Assembly: GCF_003864255.1 (NCBI RefSeq)
Contig: NZ_QWEZ01000001.1
Coordinates: forward strand, 1,922,001 to 1,986,000
Source of the DNA: Aestuariirhabdus litorea
GTDB lineage: Bacteria > Pseudomonadota > Gammaproteobacteria > Pseudomonadales > Aestuariirhabdaceae
Length of the DNA stretch: 64,000 bases
Direction: 5' to 3'
Under the pieces are notes generated by a model. It saw only the letters and a program-made list of their open reading frames with translations, was not told the DNA's origin and did not search any database. A program made the position numbers and the translations under genes. Positions within the stretch are counted from its first letter, which is position 1. Each line of letters opens with the position of its first letter. Shown piece by piece: positions 8,859-20,617 of this stretch.

Positions 8859-12105
<3,247 letters not shown>

Positions 12106-12126
12106 GGCTCCTGACCTACCCACCCC

Positions 12127-12152
12127 GGCTGGCGCCCTCCCCGGCGCCAGCC
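12127..12152 (+). terminator. Strong hairpin after katG
   Basis: GGCTGGCGCC and its complement form a perfect stem around a short loop 20 bases after the katG stop. There is no T-tract, so it may stabilise the 3' end instead of terminating. Confidence 0.5.
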
Positions 12153-12204
12153 GATTCCGGCCCCATCCTCCGGGCCAGGTTCACAATCACTCAACGTCCA
12201 GCCC

Positions 12205-13683
12205 TCAACCGCTATCCCCCGCCTGCAGCAGCAGGTTTCCCAGGCGAACCACTTCATCCACTAACCCCGCCACCTGCTCCGGCGCGTGGCGCGCGCCGAT
12301 GTAACAGGGACGGATCGCCAGCGCCTCCCCCACCCGGGTAGAGGTGGGCATAAAGCGATTCTCCCTCACCAACTGGCGCAGCAGCATCTGGTTGAAGGCG
12401 TTAAGGTCGTCGATACGCTCATCCACAAAGCGGAAGCAGCAGATCGACAGGGTGGGCTCCAGCAACAACTCCAGTTGCGGGTGGGCACGGGCGATCTCCG
12501 CCAGCTCGAGGGCCATGTCGTTGTGGCGCACGATGCGCTGGCGAAAGCCCTCGACACCGATCTCCCGGATCATGCTCCACACTACCACCCCGCGACAGGG
12601 GGCGCTGAGCTCCACCCCGAAGTCAAAGTAGGGGATGCCGAAACTGTCGAGGGAGTGGTCGAAACGCTCCGGCTCATCGCGCTGCATGCTGCCCTCCAGG
12701 TAATCGGCGGGCTCCTGGGTAAAGGCGCGCATCAGAATGTCGCGATCGCGCACAAAGGTGGCCGCCACCCCCACCGAGGCCCCCAGCCATTTGTGGGGAT
12801 CGACAATCACCGAGTCGGCCAGTTCGAGGCCATCGTAGAGGACGCTTTTGCGAGGATCGAGAATACCCGGCAGGCCGTAAGCGCCATCGACATGGAACCA
12901 GACCCCCTGCGCCCGCGCCAGCTCGCCCATCGCCCTGAGCGGATCAATGGCGCCGGTGTTGGTAGTGCCAGCGTTGGCGACAATGGCCACCGGCAGGCGC
13001 CCCTCGGCGCGGTCCTCCGCCAGCGCCCGCTCCAGCGCCTCCACCCGCATCCGCCCGCTACCGTCGCTGGGGATGATGCGCACCGAACGGCGCCCCAGCC
13101 CCAGCACCCCCGCCGCCCGCTGGATGGTGTGGTGACACTGGTCGCTGGCGTAGAGGCACGCCGGGCGTTGCCCCCCGCGGCCCGTCATTCCCTCGCTGGC
13201 CGGGTCGATGCCAATCCCCTCAAAGGCCTGCTGGCGAGCGCCCCCCAGCGCCACCAGGTTGGCCACCGAACCACCGCTGCTGTAAACCCCCTTGAGATGG
13301 CCGATGCCCAGCATTTGTGACAGCCATTCGAGGGAGAGCTCCTCGACAAAGTTAAAGGCGGTGAGCATATAACGCTGGGGGGAGCTGACCGAGGCGGCGG
13401 TCAAGGCCAGGGTACTGGCGGTCACCCCGCCGGTGGTGATGTAGCCGCTGAAACCCGGATTGGGAATGGCGGAGGCGTGGGCCACCAGGGTGTCGATCAG
13501 CGCCCGGTTGACCGCCTCGATCCCCTCGCCGCGCTCGGGGAGCGGTCTATCGAGCTGCCGCTTCCAGTCGACCCCCGACTGCAGGGCGTCGGGGTGGGTG
13601 AAGTTGAGGTAGTTATCCAGCGCCGCACCCAGCTGCGACAACAGCGCCTGCAGGTGGCCGGTTTCAGCCAGCTCTCTGTCCAC
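12205..13683 (-). CDS. PLP-dependent group II decarboxylase (aromatic-L-amino-acid decarboxylase-like)
   Basis: A 492-residue PLP enzyme. VYSSGGSVANLVAL contacts the phosphate, VANAGTTNTGAIDPL and FHVDGAYG bind the ring, and DPHKWLG carries the PLP lysine at about residue 298. It belongs to the decarboxylase family that includes aromatic amino acid, glutamate and diaminobutyrate decarboxylases; the substrate is not clear. The best start is GTG at 13683 with GGGAGG eight bases upstream. The frame stays open to 13842, but the extra residues (rich in Cys and unlike the family) are probably not translated. It is divergent from modF. Confidence 0.87.
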   Translation of the reverse strand: MDRELAETGHLQALLSQLGAALDNYLNFTHPDALQSGVDWKRQLDRPLPERGEGIEAVNRALIDTLVAHASAIPNPGFSGYITTGGVTASTLALTAASVSSPQRYMLTAFNFVEELSLEWLSQMLGIGHLKGVYSSGGSVANLVALGGARQQAFEGIGIDPASEGMTGRGGQRPACLYASDQCHHTIQRAAGVLGLGRRSVRIIPSDGSGRMRVEALERALAEDRAEGRLPVAIVANAGTTNTGAIDPLRAMGELARAQGVWFHVDGAYGLPGILDPRKSVLYDGLELADSVIVDPHKWLGASVGVAATFVRDRDILMRAFTQEPADYLEGSMQRDEPERFDHSLDSFGIPYFDFGVELSAPCRGVVVWSMIREIGVEGFRQRIVRHNDMALELAEIARAHPQLELLLEPTLSICCFRFVDERIDDLNAFNQMLLRQLVRENRFMPTSTRVGEALAIRPCYIGARHAPEQVAGLVDEVVRLGNLLLQAGDSG

Positions 13684-13871
13684 GGTTAGATCCTCCCAAA
13701 ATCCGCTCGTGCAGACCCCGAAGTATAGGTGGTGGCCGGGGATTGCCGCACAGCAGCGACAGGATTGATGGCATCCCTGCCCCGGGATCGCGCCTCCCTG
13801 ACTACCGAAGCGGGCCAAAAACCGGCACACTAGCGCCTCCATCCATCACCCGACCCGATACCCCGCCCGCG

Positions 13872-15317
13872 ATGAAACTCAGCCAGATCCACCACCCCCT
13901 AAGCAAAACCCTCGCCCTCAGCATCGACGACTGGACCCTCAACCCCACCGAGCAGTGGGCGCTGGTGGGCAGCAACGGCTCGGGCAAGAGCCTGGTCGGG
14001 CAGCTGCTGAGCGGTGACCTTAAGCCCGCCCGGGGATCGGTGAGCGGGCGCCCGCCCCACGTCGGCTACGTCTCCTTCGAGAAGCAGCAGGCGCTGCTGG
14101 AGGCAGAGCGCTACAAGGACGACACCGACTTTCTCGACCGCGTCGATACCGGCACCCCGGTGCGGGAGCTGGTGCAGCAACGGGTCCGGGACGAGGCGCG
14201 CCTCAACGAGCTGGCCAATCTGCTGGGGATGACCGAGATCCTTGATCGCGGCTTTCGCCTGCTCTCCACCGGTGAGACCCGCAAGCTGCTGCTGGCCCAG
14301 GCGTTGATGGAGCAGCCCGACCTCTTGGTGCTGGATGAGCCCTTCGACGGCCTCGACCAGGCCTCCCACGCCAGCGTCGAGACACTCATCAGCCGCCTGA
14401 TGCGCGAAGGGGTGATGGTGGTATTGCTGCTCAACCGCTTCAGCGAACTGCTGCCGGAGGTGACCCACCTCGCCTACGTGAGCCAGTGCCAGTTGCTCGC
14501 CCAGGGCCCCCGCGAAGCGCTGCTGGAGGGGGGCGCGTTGGAGACCCTGCACCGTTTCCACCAGCTGCCCGACACCCTGCCCCCCCGGGACCCGTCCCAG
14601 GCGGTCAATCCGCCACCGGCCGACCAGCCGCTGGTGAAGATGAACAACATTCGTGTCAGCTATGCGGAAAAAACCATTATTGAAGGTCTCGACTGGCAGG
14701 TCGATGCGGGCCAGCACTGGGCGGTACGCGGTCCCAACGGCTGCGGTAAGACCACCCTCCTGAGCCTGGTCAGCGGTGACCACCCCCAGAGCTACGCCAA
14801 CGATCTGCGCCTGTTCGGTATCCAGCGCGGCAGCGGCGAGAGCATCTGGGAGATCAAGCAGCATATCGGCCTCGTCTCCTCCAACCTGCAGCTCAACTAC
14901 CGGGTGCCGATCAGCGCCCTCAACATGATCATCTCCGGCTTTTTCGACACCATCGGAGTCTACACCCAACCCTCCGACCGGCAGCGGGAGCTGGGGCGGG
15001 AGTGGCTGCGGCTGATCCACCTGGAGCACCACGCCAATACCCCCATTGCCCAGCTCTCCTACGGCGAGCAGCGTATGCTGCTGATCGCCCGCGCCATGGT
15101 CAAGCACCCACCGTTGCTGATCCTCGACGAGCCCTGCCAGGGGCTCGACGAGATCAACCGGCAGATGGTGCTGGCGCTGCTCAACCAGATCGGCCAGCTC
15201 GGCGAGAGCACCCTGCTGTTTGTCAGCCACCATGATGAGGATTACCCCGATTGCATCAACCACCGGTTGGAGTTTGTGCCCAGGGGGGATGGGGGCTTTA
15301 GCTATCGGCAGCCTTAG
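13872..15317 (+). CDS. modF: ModF-type protein with two ABC ATPase domains
   Basis: A 481-residue tandem ABC ATPase. Domain 1 has Walker A GSNGSGKS and the modified signature LLSTGETRKLLLAQAL with LLVLDEPFDGLD. Domain 2 (from about residue 255) has GPNGCGKTT, LSYGEQRMLLIARAM and LLILDEPCQGLD. The STGE signature and length match E. coli ModF (490 residues), linked to molybdate metabolism by its location in E. coli. No mod transport genes are seen here. The ATG at 13872 is the first that gives family-like sequence; the ribosome site is poor. Confidence 0.85.
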   Translation: MKLSQIHHPLSKTLALSIDDWTLNPTEQWALVGSNGSGKSLVGQLLSGDLKPARGSVSGRPPHVGYVSFEKQQALLEAERYKDDTDFLDRVDTGTPVRELVQQRVRDEARLNELANLLGMTEILDRGFRLLSTGETRKLLLAQALMEQPDLLVLDEPFDGLDQASHASVETLISRLMREGVMVVLLLNRFSELLPEVTHLAYVSQCQLLAQGPREALLEGGALETLHRFHQLPDTLPPRDPSQAVNPPPADQPLVKMNNIRVSYAEKTIIEGLDWQVDAGQHWAVRGPNGCGKTTLLSLVSGDHPQSYANDLRLFGIQRGSGESIWEIKQHIGLVSSNLQLNYRVPISALNMIISGFFDTIGVYTQPSDRQRELGREWLRLIHLEHHANTPIAQLSYGEQRMLLIARAMVKHPPLLILDEPCQGLDEINRQMVLALLNQIGQLGESTLLFVSHHDEDYPDCINHRLEFVPRGDGGFSYRQP

Positions 15318-15417
15318 CGGCTGATTGGCTTTAACCGCGCAGGAGCCCCCCCCAACTCTCGTCGGTTTGGAGGGTGCGGGGCACTTAAGGCAGGTGTCAG
15401 GGAATAGTCCGCTATCT

Positions 15418-16224
15418 CTATTTGGCGTGGATATAGAGCTGCTTGATGTTGGATCCGCTTTGATTGCGCTCCTCTATGAGGAAGATATCCTTCTTCGCTT
15501 TCACCAGGTCGGATAACTTTTTAAAGCCGAAATTGCGTGAATCAAAATCCGGTTGTAGCTTGGTTAAATAGCTGCCAAAGGTGCCTAACTGAGCCCAACC
15601 ATCATCATCGCTGGACTGCTCGAGGGCATCGAGCATGAACTGTTTGGGAAAGCTGTTTTTCTCCCTCGCCTGCCCCTGTCCTTTGGAGTCCGTTACCGTT
15701 TTAGCCTCCCGACCTGAACCCTGATCACTGGTATCGGACTCCTTCTTGGCCGACGGACGAAGCACTTCGGTAAAAATAAACTTATGGCATGAATTCCTGA
15801 ACGCATCGGGGGTTTTCTTCTCTCCAAACCCCAGCACGGTCAGCCCCTCTTCCCGCAGCCGCATCGCCAGCCCGGTAAAATCGCTGTCGCTGGTGACCAG
15901 GCAGAAGCCGTCAAACTTTCTCGTATAGAGCAGGTCCATCGCATCGATAATCAGGGTACTGTCGGTGGCGTTTTTGCCCGTTGTGTAGGCAAACTGCTGA
16001 ACCGGCTTGATGGCGTATTTCTGCAACACCTTCTTCCATGAAGCGCTGGTGGGAGCGGTAAAGTCACCATAGATTCGCTTTACCGTGGCCTCCCCAAAGC
16101 GCGCCACCTCTGCCAAAAGGCCGTCAATAACAGCCGCCTGGGCATTATCCGCATCAATCAAAACAGCCAGCCGAACCGAGGGCTCCTCGGACTCGTTTTT
16201 TACAATCAATCTTGGAGATACCAT
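15418..16224 (-). CDS. NYN-domain putative RNase (LabA/DUF88-like) with C-terminal LOTUS-like domain
   Basis: A 268-residue protein. Residues about 17-155 form a NYN (PIN-like) nuclease domain: AVLIDADNAQ at the start, KNATDSTLIIDAMDLLY in the middle and CLVTSDSDFTGLAMRLRE, which together supply the conserved aspartates for a metal-dependent RNase. A polar linker rich in Lys, Asp and Gly (about 160-195) leads to a C-terminal region (QFMLDALEQSSDDDGWAQLG to about residue 265) that resembles an OST-HTH/LOTUS domain, an RNA-binding module often paired with NYN. Its target is unknown. It borders the repeat-bounded island, so a mobile origin is possible though its composition is like the host. Confidence 0.85.
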   Translation of the reverse strand: MVSPRLIVKNESEEPSVRLAVLIDADNAQAAVIDGLLAEVARFGEATVKRIYGDFTAPTSASWKKVLQKYAIKPVQQFAYTTGKNATDSTLIIDAMDLLYTRKFDGFCLVTSDSDFTGLAMRLREEGLTVLGFGEKKTPDAFRNSCHKFIFTEVLRPSAKKESDTSDQGSGREAKTVTDSKGQGQAREKNSFPKQFMLDALEQSSDDDGWAQLGTFGSYLTKLQPDFDSRNFGFKKLSDLVKAKKDIFLIEERNQSGSNIKQLYIHAK

Positions 16225-17093
16225 AACCTTTCCTTACCTGTGTTCCCGAAAACCCACCCGCCTTTGGCCCACCCAGAATGGGAGCACTCCCTTAATCTGG
16301 AGCCGGTGGTTGTGATGTTAATGCTTCACGCTCGCTACAGACACTCTACAGCATTCCAAAGCGCACCACATAGACGACCGGTGATGACGCGGCGGTGTCG
16401 CCGTTAAGCCAGAGTGCGTTTGATGGGCTACCCAGGGTCAAGCTTGCCGGAGGCCGGTGCTGTTACAGAGGCAGAGTTCCCGCGCAATCTACGCCTTGCT
16501 CTTAAGGTAGCGCCTTCGGCGCAATGGGTTTTGCCTTGCGGCAGGCATCCTGTCGGGAGGCACCCCGACCGGTGCCTTAAGGGGGCGACCAGCGCCCCCT
16601 TAAGAATCCCCGCTGGCTCCACCAAACCGGCCTGCGGCTGCGCGCGTCACTGCTTCCGCTATCGGGCGTGCCGAGCGGGCCTGATCGGACCATTCCCCCA
16701 CTGCTCGCCGGCTTGGAGGGTGAATGGGGTGTCACCTGCGGGTTTCTTTATTGGGCCAGTAGGCCGCTGGAATGATGTAAGGACTGCGAGCAGGCAAACC
16801 TTGTATTTGTGGAGCGACTGCGGAGCAATAGGCGCATTTCAAGAAGCCATCTCGCTTTGTGAAAAGTGCGTGCACCCTTTGCACGTCCGTATTTAAATAA
16901 AGCTAACGATATCAGTGCGTTATAAGCCTGACGGAGGAGATATAGAGATCAAGCAGCGGAGATACACGCCCGGGTCGCTTTTCACATGGCGAGTTCTGTG
17001 AAAAAGAGTACTTTTCTCATATAAGTCAAAGGGGTACGCTAGACCTAATCAATCAGACGCTCGGGGAAAAGTGCTCGGGTCGTTATACAAATG
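16225..17093. other. Gene-poor region upstream of AT-rich cassette
   Basis: About 870 bases without a convincing gene. It contains the first copy of the inverted repeat (16510-16642), a GCCGGCTTGGAGGGTG block at 16707-16722 that recurs inverted at 18283-18298, and several short hairpins, for example TTTTCACA with TGTGAAAA near 16980-17005. Composition becomes AT-rich after about 16830. A GTTATAAGC at 16919-16927 looks like an integron core-site half, but I cannot find its partner. Confidence 0.5.
16510..16642 (+). repeat. Palindrome-bearing repeat, copy A (inverted partner at 18392-18524)
   Basis: 133 bases from GCGCCTTCGGCGC to GCGGCTGCGC. The reverse complement of 18392-18524 matches with only scattered differences (I estimate about 90 percent identity by eye). 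At its centre (16576-16604) is a perfect 12-base inverted repeat, CTTAAGGGGGCG, with a five-base loop. Confidence 0.9.
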
Positions 17094-18247
17094 TTATGTG
17101 TAAAAGGAACGTCTGAGCAGCAATGGCAGAAACGAGAAAAAGCGAGGAAGAGGAGTGGCTTGAGAATTACAGGAAGGAGCTCGAGCAGCAAAATAAAATG
17201 ATGCTGTCTAAGTACGAAAAAGTCATTGAAGATTTTGTGCAGCATTGCAAATCAATCAATGTTGCTCTTGATTCTGAGTCATTCACATTTACTCCAACTA
17301 TAGGGGTTGTTTGCGAACACCCAAACATCCTTTCTAAGTTGGTGCCATCTTTAACGCAAGACAAAGAAGGGCTTTACTCCTGGGGAGAGCTATCTACATA
17401 CCTTAAAATCAACGGTTGCAATCCCGGCTATTTTTATGCTCAAAACTTTATGGCAATGGTAAGTCCGGTATTTCGAAGGGGAATGCATGGCGTAAACAAT
17501 TGGGATCCGAGATTCATCGATGAGTTTTGGGGTCTAAGCATGGAGGGTATAGAAGCATATTTAAGCCTTGATCTTAACCGAGTTAGGGTCAACGTAGATA
17601 ATTCATGCTATATGGAGGCAGATACTTGGTTCGGCGCACCATTTAACGAAGATATTGCTAAAATTGCAGATGGTGTTAGCCATCTTCGACCACCATCCGA
17701 TCTGGATGAGAGCTATTTAGATTTCCTGTTTAAAGATGCTTATGCTTTGGACATTTGTTGGAGCACAAAAGGGAGCATCAAGTCATTCCAAGCTCTAGAA
17801 TTCAAAGGCCCGAAGAACGTTATTCAGAAAAACGGTGATACTTTCCACCCGGTTCGGTACATACACGCTGAGTATGACCTAAACAAATCTGAATTCAGGC
17901 ATTTTGATGGGGCAACGCAATATCATACTCCCGAGGAATATTTGGCAAGAAGGGATTCAAATTTCAGGCACAATGTCAAAGAAGATATGAAAATTAAGCC
18001 TGAATCAATTAAGTCATTTAAATTAAACGGTAGCGTATCTGTCGAGTTGTGGACAAAATTGTCCTCCCACTTTTTCGCCAGCAATCCGCTGATTTATGAG
18101 TATTTTTCGGGCAGCTATCCGCCTCATTTAGTTGATACTTTAGAGAAAATAAGGGCGCGTAGTGAAGGCAATACATAACAATACCATAAACACGAACGTC
18201 AAAAAGCTACGCTGCGCTTCGCTTTTTGCCTCCGGTTATGGCTGGCG
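17094..18247 (+). mobile_element. Candidate integron-type gene cassette
   Basis: The AT-rich gene at 17123-18178 sits in a unit bounded on the left by GTTATACAAATGTTATGTG, which looks like the 3' half of an attC site, and on the right by a complete attC-like site. The coding region nearly fills the unit and its stop codon lies inside the right-hand site, as in integron cassettes. Cassette limits are placed at the G/TT cleavage points of the two core sites. No integrase gene is in the window and the left site is incomplete, so this would be a stray or relic cassette. Confidence 0.55.
17123..18178 (+). CDS. Cassette-encoded protein of unknown function
   Basis: A 351-residue protein that I do not recognise. 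The first 35 residues are a highly charged helix (EEEEWLENYRKELEQQ) that could form a coiled coil. The rest is soluble-looking and rich in aromatic residues, with no signal peptide, membrane helix or familiar nucleotide-binding motif. A region with HAEYDLN, EFRHFDGATQYHT and EEYLARRDSNFRHNV in residues about 250-290 has clustered His, Asp and Arg that could be an active site. Codon use and base composition are far more AT-rich than neighbours, indicating transfer. The start ATG is 25 bases after the left core site. Confidence 0.8.
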   Translation: MAETRKSEEEEWLENYRKELEQQNKMMLSKYEKVIEDFVQHCKSINVALDSESFTFTPTIGVVCEHPNILSKLVPSLTQDKEGLYSWGELSTYLKINGCNPGYFYAQNFMAMVSPVFRRGMHGVNNWDPRFIDEFWGLSMEGIEAYLSLDLNRVRVNVDNSCYMEADTWFGAPFNEDIAKIADGVSHLRPPSDLDESYLDFLFKDAYALDICWSTKGSIKSFQALEFKGPKNVIQKNGDTFHPVRYIHAEYDLNKSEFRHFDGATQYHTPEEYLARRDSNFRHNVKEDMKIKPESIKSFKLNGSVSVELWTKLSSHFFASNPLIYEYFSGSYPPHLVDTLEKIRARSEGNT

Positions 18248-18252
18248 TTAAC
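18173..18252 (+). repeat. attC-like recombination site
   Basis: The left arm ACATAACAATACCATAA and the right arm TTATGGCTGGCGTTAAC are imperfect complements: TAAC and CCATAA are conserved in both arms with a four- versus five-base spacer, the asymmetry expected of attC. Between them an inner stem CAAAAAGC/GCTTTTTG closes a short loop, like the terminal structure of attC. Length about 80 bases. The upstream gene's TAA stop is embedded in the left arm. Confidence 0.65.
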
Positions 18253-18559
18253 CCTCCAACGTGCATTCGCACAATGGCCTTACACCCTCCAAGCCGGCAA
18301 GGAGCTGGTTCTGCTATCGAAATAGGCCCGCAGGGGCGAGGGGATGATGAACGGGAGGTTCGACTTCCGCGGAGGCCATGGACGGCCTAAAGCGCAGCCG
18401 AAGGCCGGGTTGGTGGGGCCAGCGGGGATTCTTAAGGGGGCGCTGGTCGCCCCCTTAAGGCACCGGTCGGGGTGCCTCCCGACACGATCCCTGCCGCACG
18501 GCAAAACCCTCGCGCCGAAGGCGCTCCTAGAGCCCTCCCAGGGCTGCTCGGATGTCGTG
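18253..18559. other. Non-coding flank of the cassette
   Basis: About 300 bases with no gene. Holds GTGCATTCGCAC (a short palindrome), the inverted copy of the GCCGGCTTGGAGGGTG block (18283-18298) and repeat copy B. Ends at the stop of the kinase gene. Confidence 0.6.
18392..18524 (-). repeat. Palindrome-bearing repeat, copy B (inverted partner of 16510-16642)
   Basis: Reverse complement of copy A over 133 bases, including the perfect 12-base stem at 18431-18459 with a different loop orientation. The two copies face each other around the AT-rich gene. Confidence 0.9.
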
Positions 18560-19420
18560 CTAAAGCCCGACCCACGATAAATCCAGCAACCCCTCAGCCC
18601 GCTGAATCAACACCGCCTCTCCCCCCTCCGCATCCCCCCGCACGGCGTACCACAGCAGGGCCAGCAGCTGGTTGAGCCAGAGGGCCTGGGTGAGGCCGCG
18701 CTCGCACTCATCGGCGCAGAGCCCCTGCCAGGCGGGCAGGGTGCGAAGTTCTGCGGCGCTGACGCTGAATTCACGATTGAGGGCGGCGCCATCGAACCAG
18801 GGGTTGCCGCGGGCGGCGTACTCCCAGTCGAGCACTACCAGCTTGCCGGGGGCGCCGCAGAGGTTGCCGGGGTGCAGGTCGTGGTGGGTCAGCAGGCGGG
18901 GCAACGGCGGCAGCCGGGTCAGCAGCCGCTCGCCGCGATTAAGGAGCTCGGCCCACAGGGGGTTGCCCCCCAGCGCGGGGCGGTAGCGCGCCAGCAGCTC
19001 GGCGTCCTCCTCGGCGGGTAGTCCTTCGATTCCATCTAACGTTTGCCACTGGGCCACCGCCCGCAGCAGATCGGATTTGTGTGCGGTTGACGGATCGCCG
19101 ACAGGCGCACCCTGATTCTGACCGTGATCGCGCATCAGGCACCAGCCCTGTTGCCAGGGGTTGTGCAGCACCTGCGGGGCCCAGGGGTAGCCCTGCAGCC
19201 GCGCCAACACGGCGGCCTCCACTTCCCGTAATACCCCCACCGCCTTGTCGGGGCCGGCGTTGAGGCGCAGCACCAGGGGCTGCCCTTTATAGGAGGCACA
19301 ATAGAGGCGGTTGCTGGAGCCCGCGGGCAGGGGGTGCCAGTCGGGCGACCCACCCAGATAGGCCGCCACCTGCCGCAAGCGGGGGTCATCACGGGCTTCG
19401 GGCGGCGCGGCCGCGCTCAT
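18560..19420 (-). CDS. Phosphotransferase of the APH/choline-thiamine kinase family
   Basis: A 286-residue kinase. LPAGSSNRLYCAS and PLVLRLNAG form the N-lobe with the ATP-binding lysine position occupied by Arg in LVLRLN, as in some choline and thiamine kinases. LLTHHDLHPGNLCG is the catalytic loop (HxDxxxxN) and LVVLDWEYAARGNPWFD the metal-binding DWE motif. It resembles E. coli ThiK and LicA. Divergent placement next to a TPP riboswitch and thiBPQ makes thiamine salvage the likeliest role, phosphorylating imported thiamine. The ATG at 19420 has a strong AGGAGG site. Confidence 0.8.
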   Translation of the reverse strand: MSAAAPPEARDDPRLRQVAAYLGGSPDWHPLPAGSSNRLYCASYKGQPLVLRLNAGPDKAVGVLREVEAAVLARLQGYPWAPQVLHNPWQQGWCLMRDHGQNQGAPVGDPSTAHKSDLLRAVAQWQTLDGIEGLPAEEDAELLARYRPALGGNPLWAELLNRGERLLTRLPPLPRLLTHHDLHPGNLCGAPGKLVVLDWEYAARGNPWFDGAALNREFSVSAAELRTLPAWQGLCADECERGLTQALWLNQLLALLWYAVRGDAEGGEAVLIQRAEGLLDLSWVGL

Positions 19421-19454
19421 GGCGCCTCCTGGGGGAGTAGGATAGAATCGTCCG

Positions 19455-19562
19455 ACGTCTTATCGGGGTGTCCGGGGCGCGGGGAGTTTTCCAACGCATC
19501 ACCGGGCTGAGAGTGTAACCCGTAGAACCTGATCCAGTTAACACTGGCGGAGGGAATAGGTC
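19455..19562 (+). promoter_or_regulatory. TPP (THI-box) riboswitch controlling thiBPQ
   Basis: Contains the conserved riboswitch blocks in order: CGGGGTGTCC, then GGGCTGAGAGTGTAACCC, then GTAGAACCTGATCCAGTTAA and CACTGGCGGAGGGAATAGG. These match the THI-box consensus closely. Thiamine pyrophosphate binding should repress expression of the downstream importer. The structure ends about 57 bases before the thiB start. Confidence 0.95.
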
Positions 19563-19618
19563 GCGCTGTAGTTGCCTTAAGTGGCCTGCGCGCGCTCCCT
19601 CGCCACAGCGAGGACCGC

Positions 19619-20617
19619 ATGCCACGATCTCTCCGGCCGCTTCTGGCGGCGCTACTCCTGCCCCTGCTCACCACCCTGGCGCTGCCCACCAGCGCCGCCG
19701 AGTTGCGGGTCTACACCTACAGCTCCTTCGTATCGGACTGGGGGCCGGGGCCGGCCCTGAAGCAGGCCTTCGAGCAGCAGTGTTTCTGCACCCTCGAGTT
19801 CGTCAGTGCCGAGGATGGGGTGAGCCTGCTTAACCGCCTGCGAATCGAGGGGGCCAATACCCGCGCCGACCTGATGCTGGGACTCGATGACGCGCTCACC
19901 GATATCGCCCGCAGTGAAGCCCTGGTGCAACCCCACGGCCTCAGCCTGCCTCCCCTCCGGCCTGAACTCCAATGGAACGACCCGGCCTTTGTTCCCTACG
20001 ATTTTGGCTACTTTGCCTTTGTCTACAACCGCGAGTCGGTCACCCGCCCTGCCCGTTCCCTGAAGGAGCTGATCGACTCCGACGCCCGCATCATCTACCA
20101 GGACCCGCGCACCAGCACGCCGGGACAGGGGCTGCTGCTGTGGGTCAAGGCGGTCTACGGCGAGCAATCCGAGGCCGCCTGGCAGCGCCTGGCCAGCCAC
20201 ACCCTGACCGTCACCAAAGGCTGGTGGGAGGCCTACAGCCTCTTCCTGCAGGGGGATGCCGACTATGTGTTGAGTTACAGCACCTCCCCCGCCTACCACA
20301 GCGTCACCGAGCAGGATGAACGCTACCGGACGGCGCTGTTCAGCGAGGGCCATATTGCCCAGATCGAGGTGGCCGCCATCAGCCGTTACAGCCAGCAGCC
20401 CGAGCTGGCCCGCGACTTTATGCGTTATCTCCTGACCCCCGAGGCGCAGGCGATCATCGCCACCCGCAACTGGATGCTGCCGGTGATCGAGGGGGTAACG
20501 CTGCCGGAGGCCTTCGATCACCTGATCCAACCCCGGCGCATCGGCTTCAGCCCCGCCGAGATCGCCCGCCAGCGCCCGGCCTGGATTCGCGAATGGCGCC
20601 GCGCCGCCTCCCGCTAG
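19619..20617 (+). CDS. thiB: Thiamine ABC transporter, periplasmic binding protein
   Basis: A 332-residue exported protein. A signal peptide with a hydrophobic core LLAALLLPLLTTLALPTSAA ends near residue 26, before ELRVYTYSSFVSDWGPG. TYSSF, FGYFAFVYNRESV and TSTPGQGLLLWVKAVYG are typical of ThiB/TbpA, which binds thiamine, thiamine monophosphate and pyrophosphate. It follows the TPP riboswitch, and overlaps thiP by 25 bases, so the three genes form one operon. Confidence 0.96.
   Translation: MPRSLRPLLAALLLPLLTTLALPTSAAELRVYTYSSFVSDWGPGPALKQAFEQQCFCTLEFVSAEDGVSLLNRLRIEGANTRADLMLGLDDALTDIARSEALVQPHGLSLPPLRPELQWNDPAFVPYDFGYFAFVYNRESVTRPARSLKELIDSDARIIYQDPRTSTPGQGLLLWVKAVYGEQSEAAWQRLASHTLTVTKGWWEAYSLFLQGDADYVLSYSTSPAYHSVTEQDERYRTALFSEGHIAQIEVAAISRYSQQPELARDFMRYLLTPEAQAIIATRNWMLPVIEGVTLPEAFDHLIQPRRIGFSPAEIARQRPAWIREWRRAASR

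Noticed and set aside
16414-16896. 160-codon open frame in the island
   Set aside because: It runs through the palindromic repeat and has no ribosome site or protein-like composition.
16905-17093. A possible extra non-coding cassette ending at the left half-site
   Set aside because: GTTATAAGC at 16919 resembles a core site, but no complementary arm could be found, so I do not call it.
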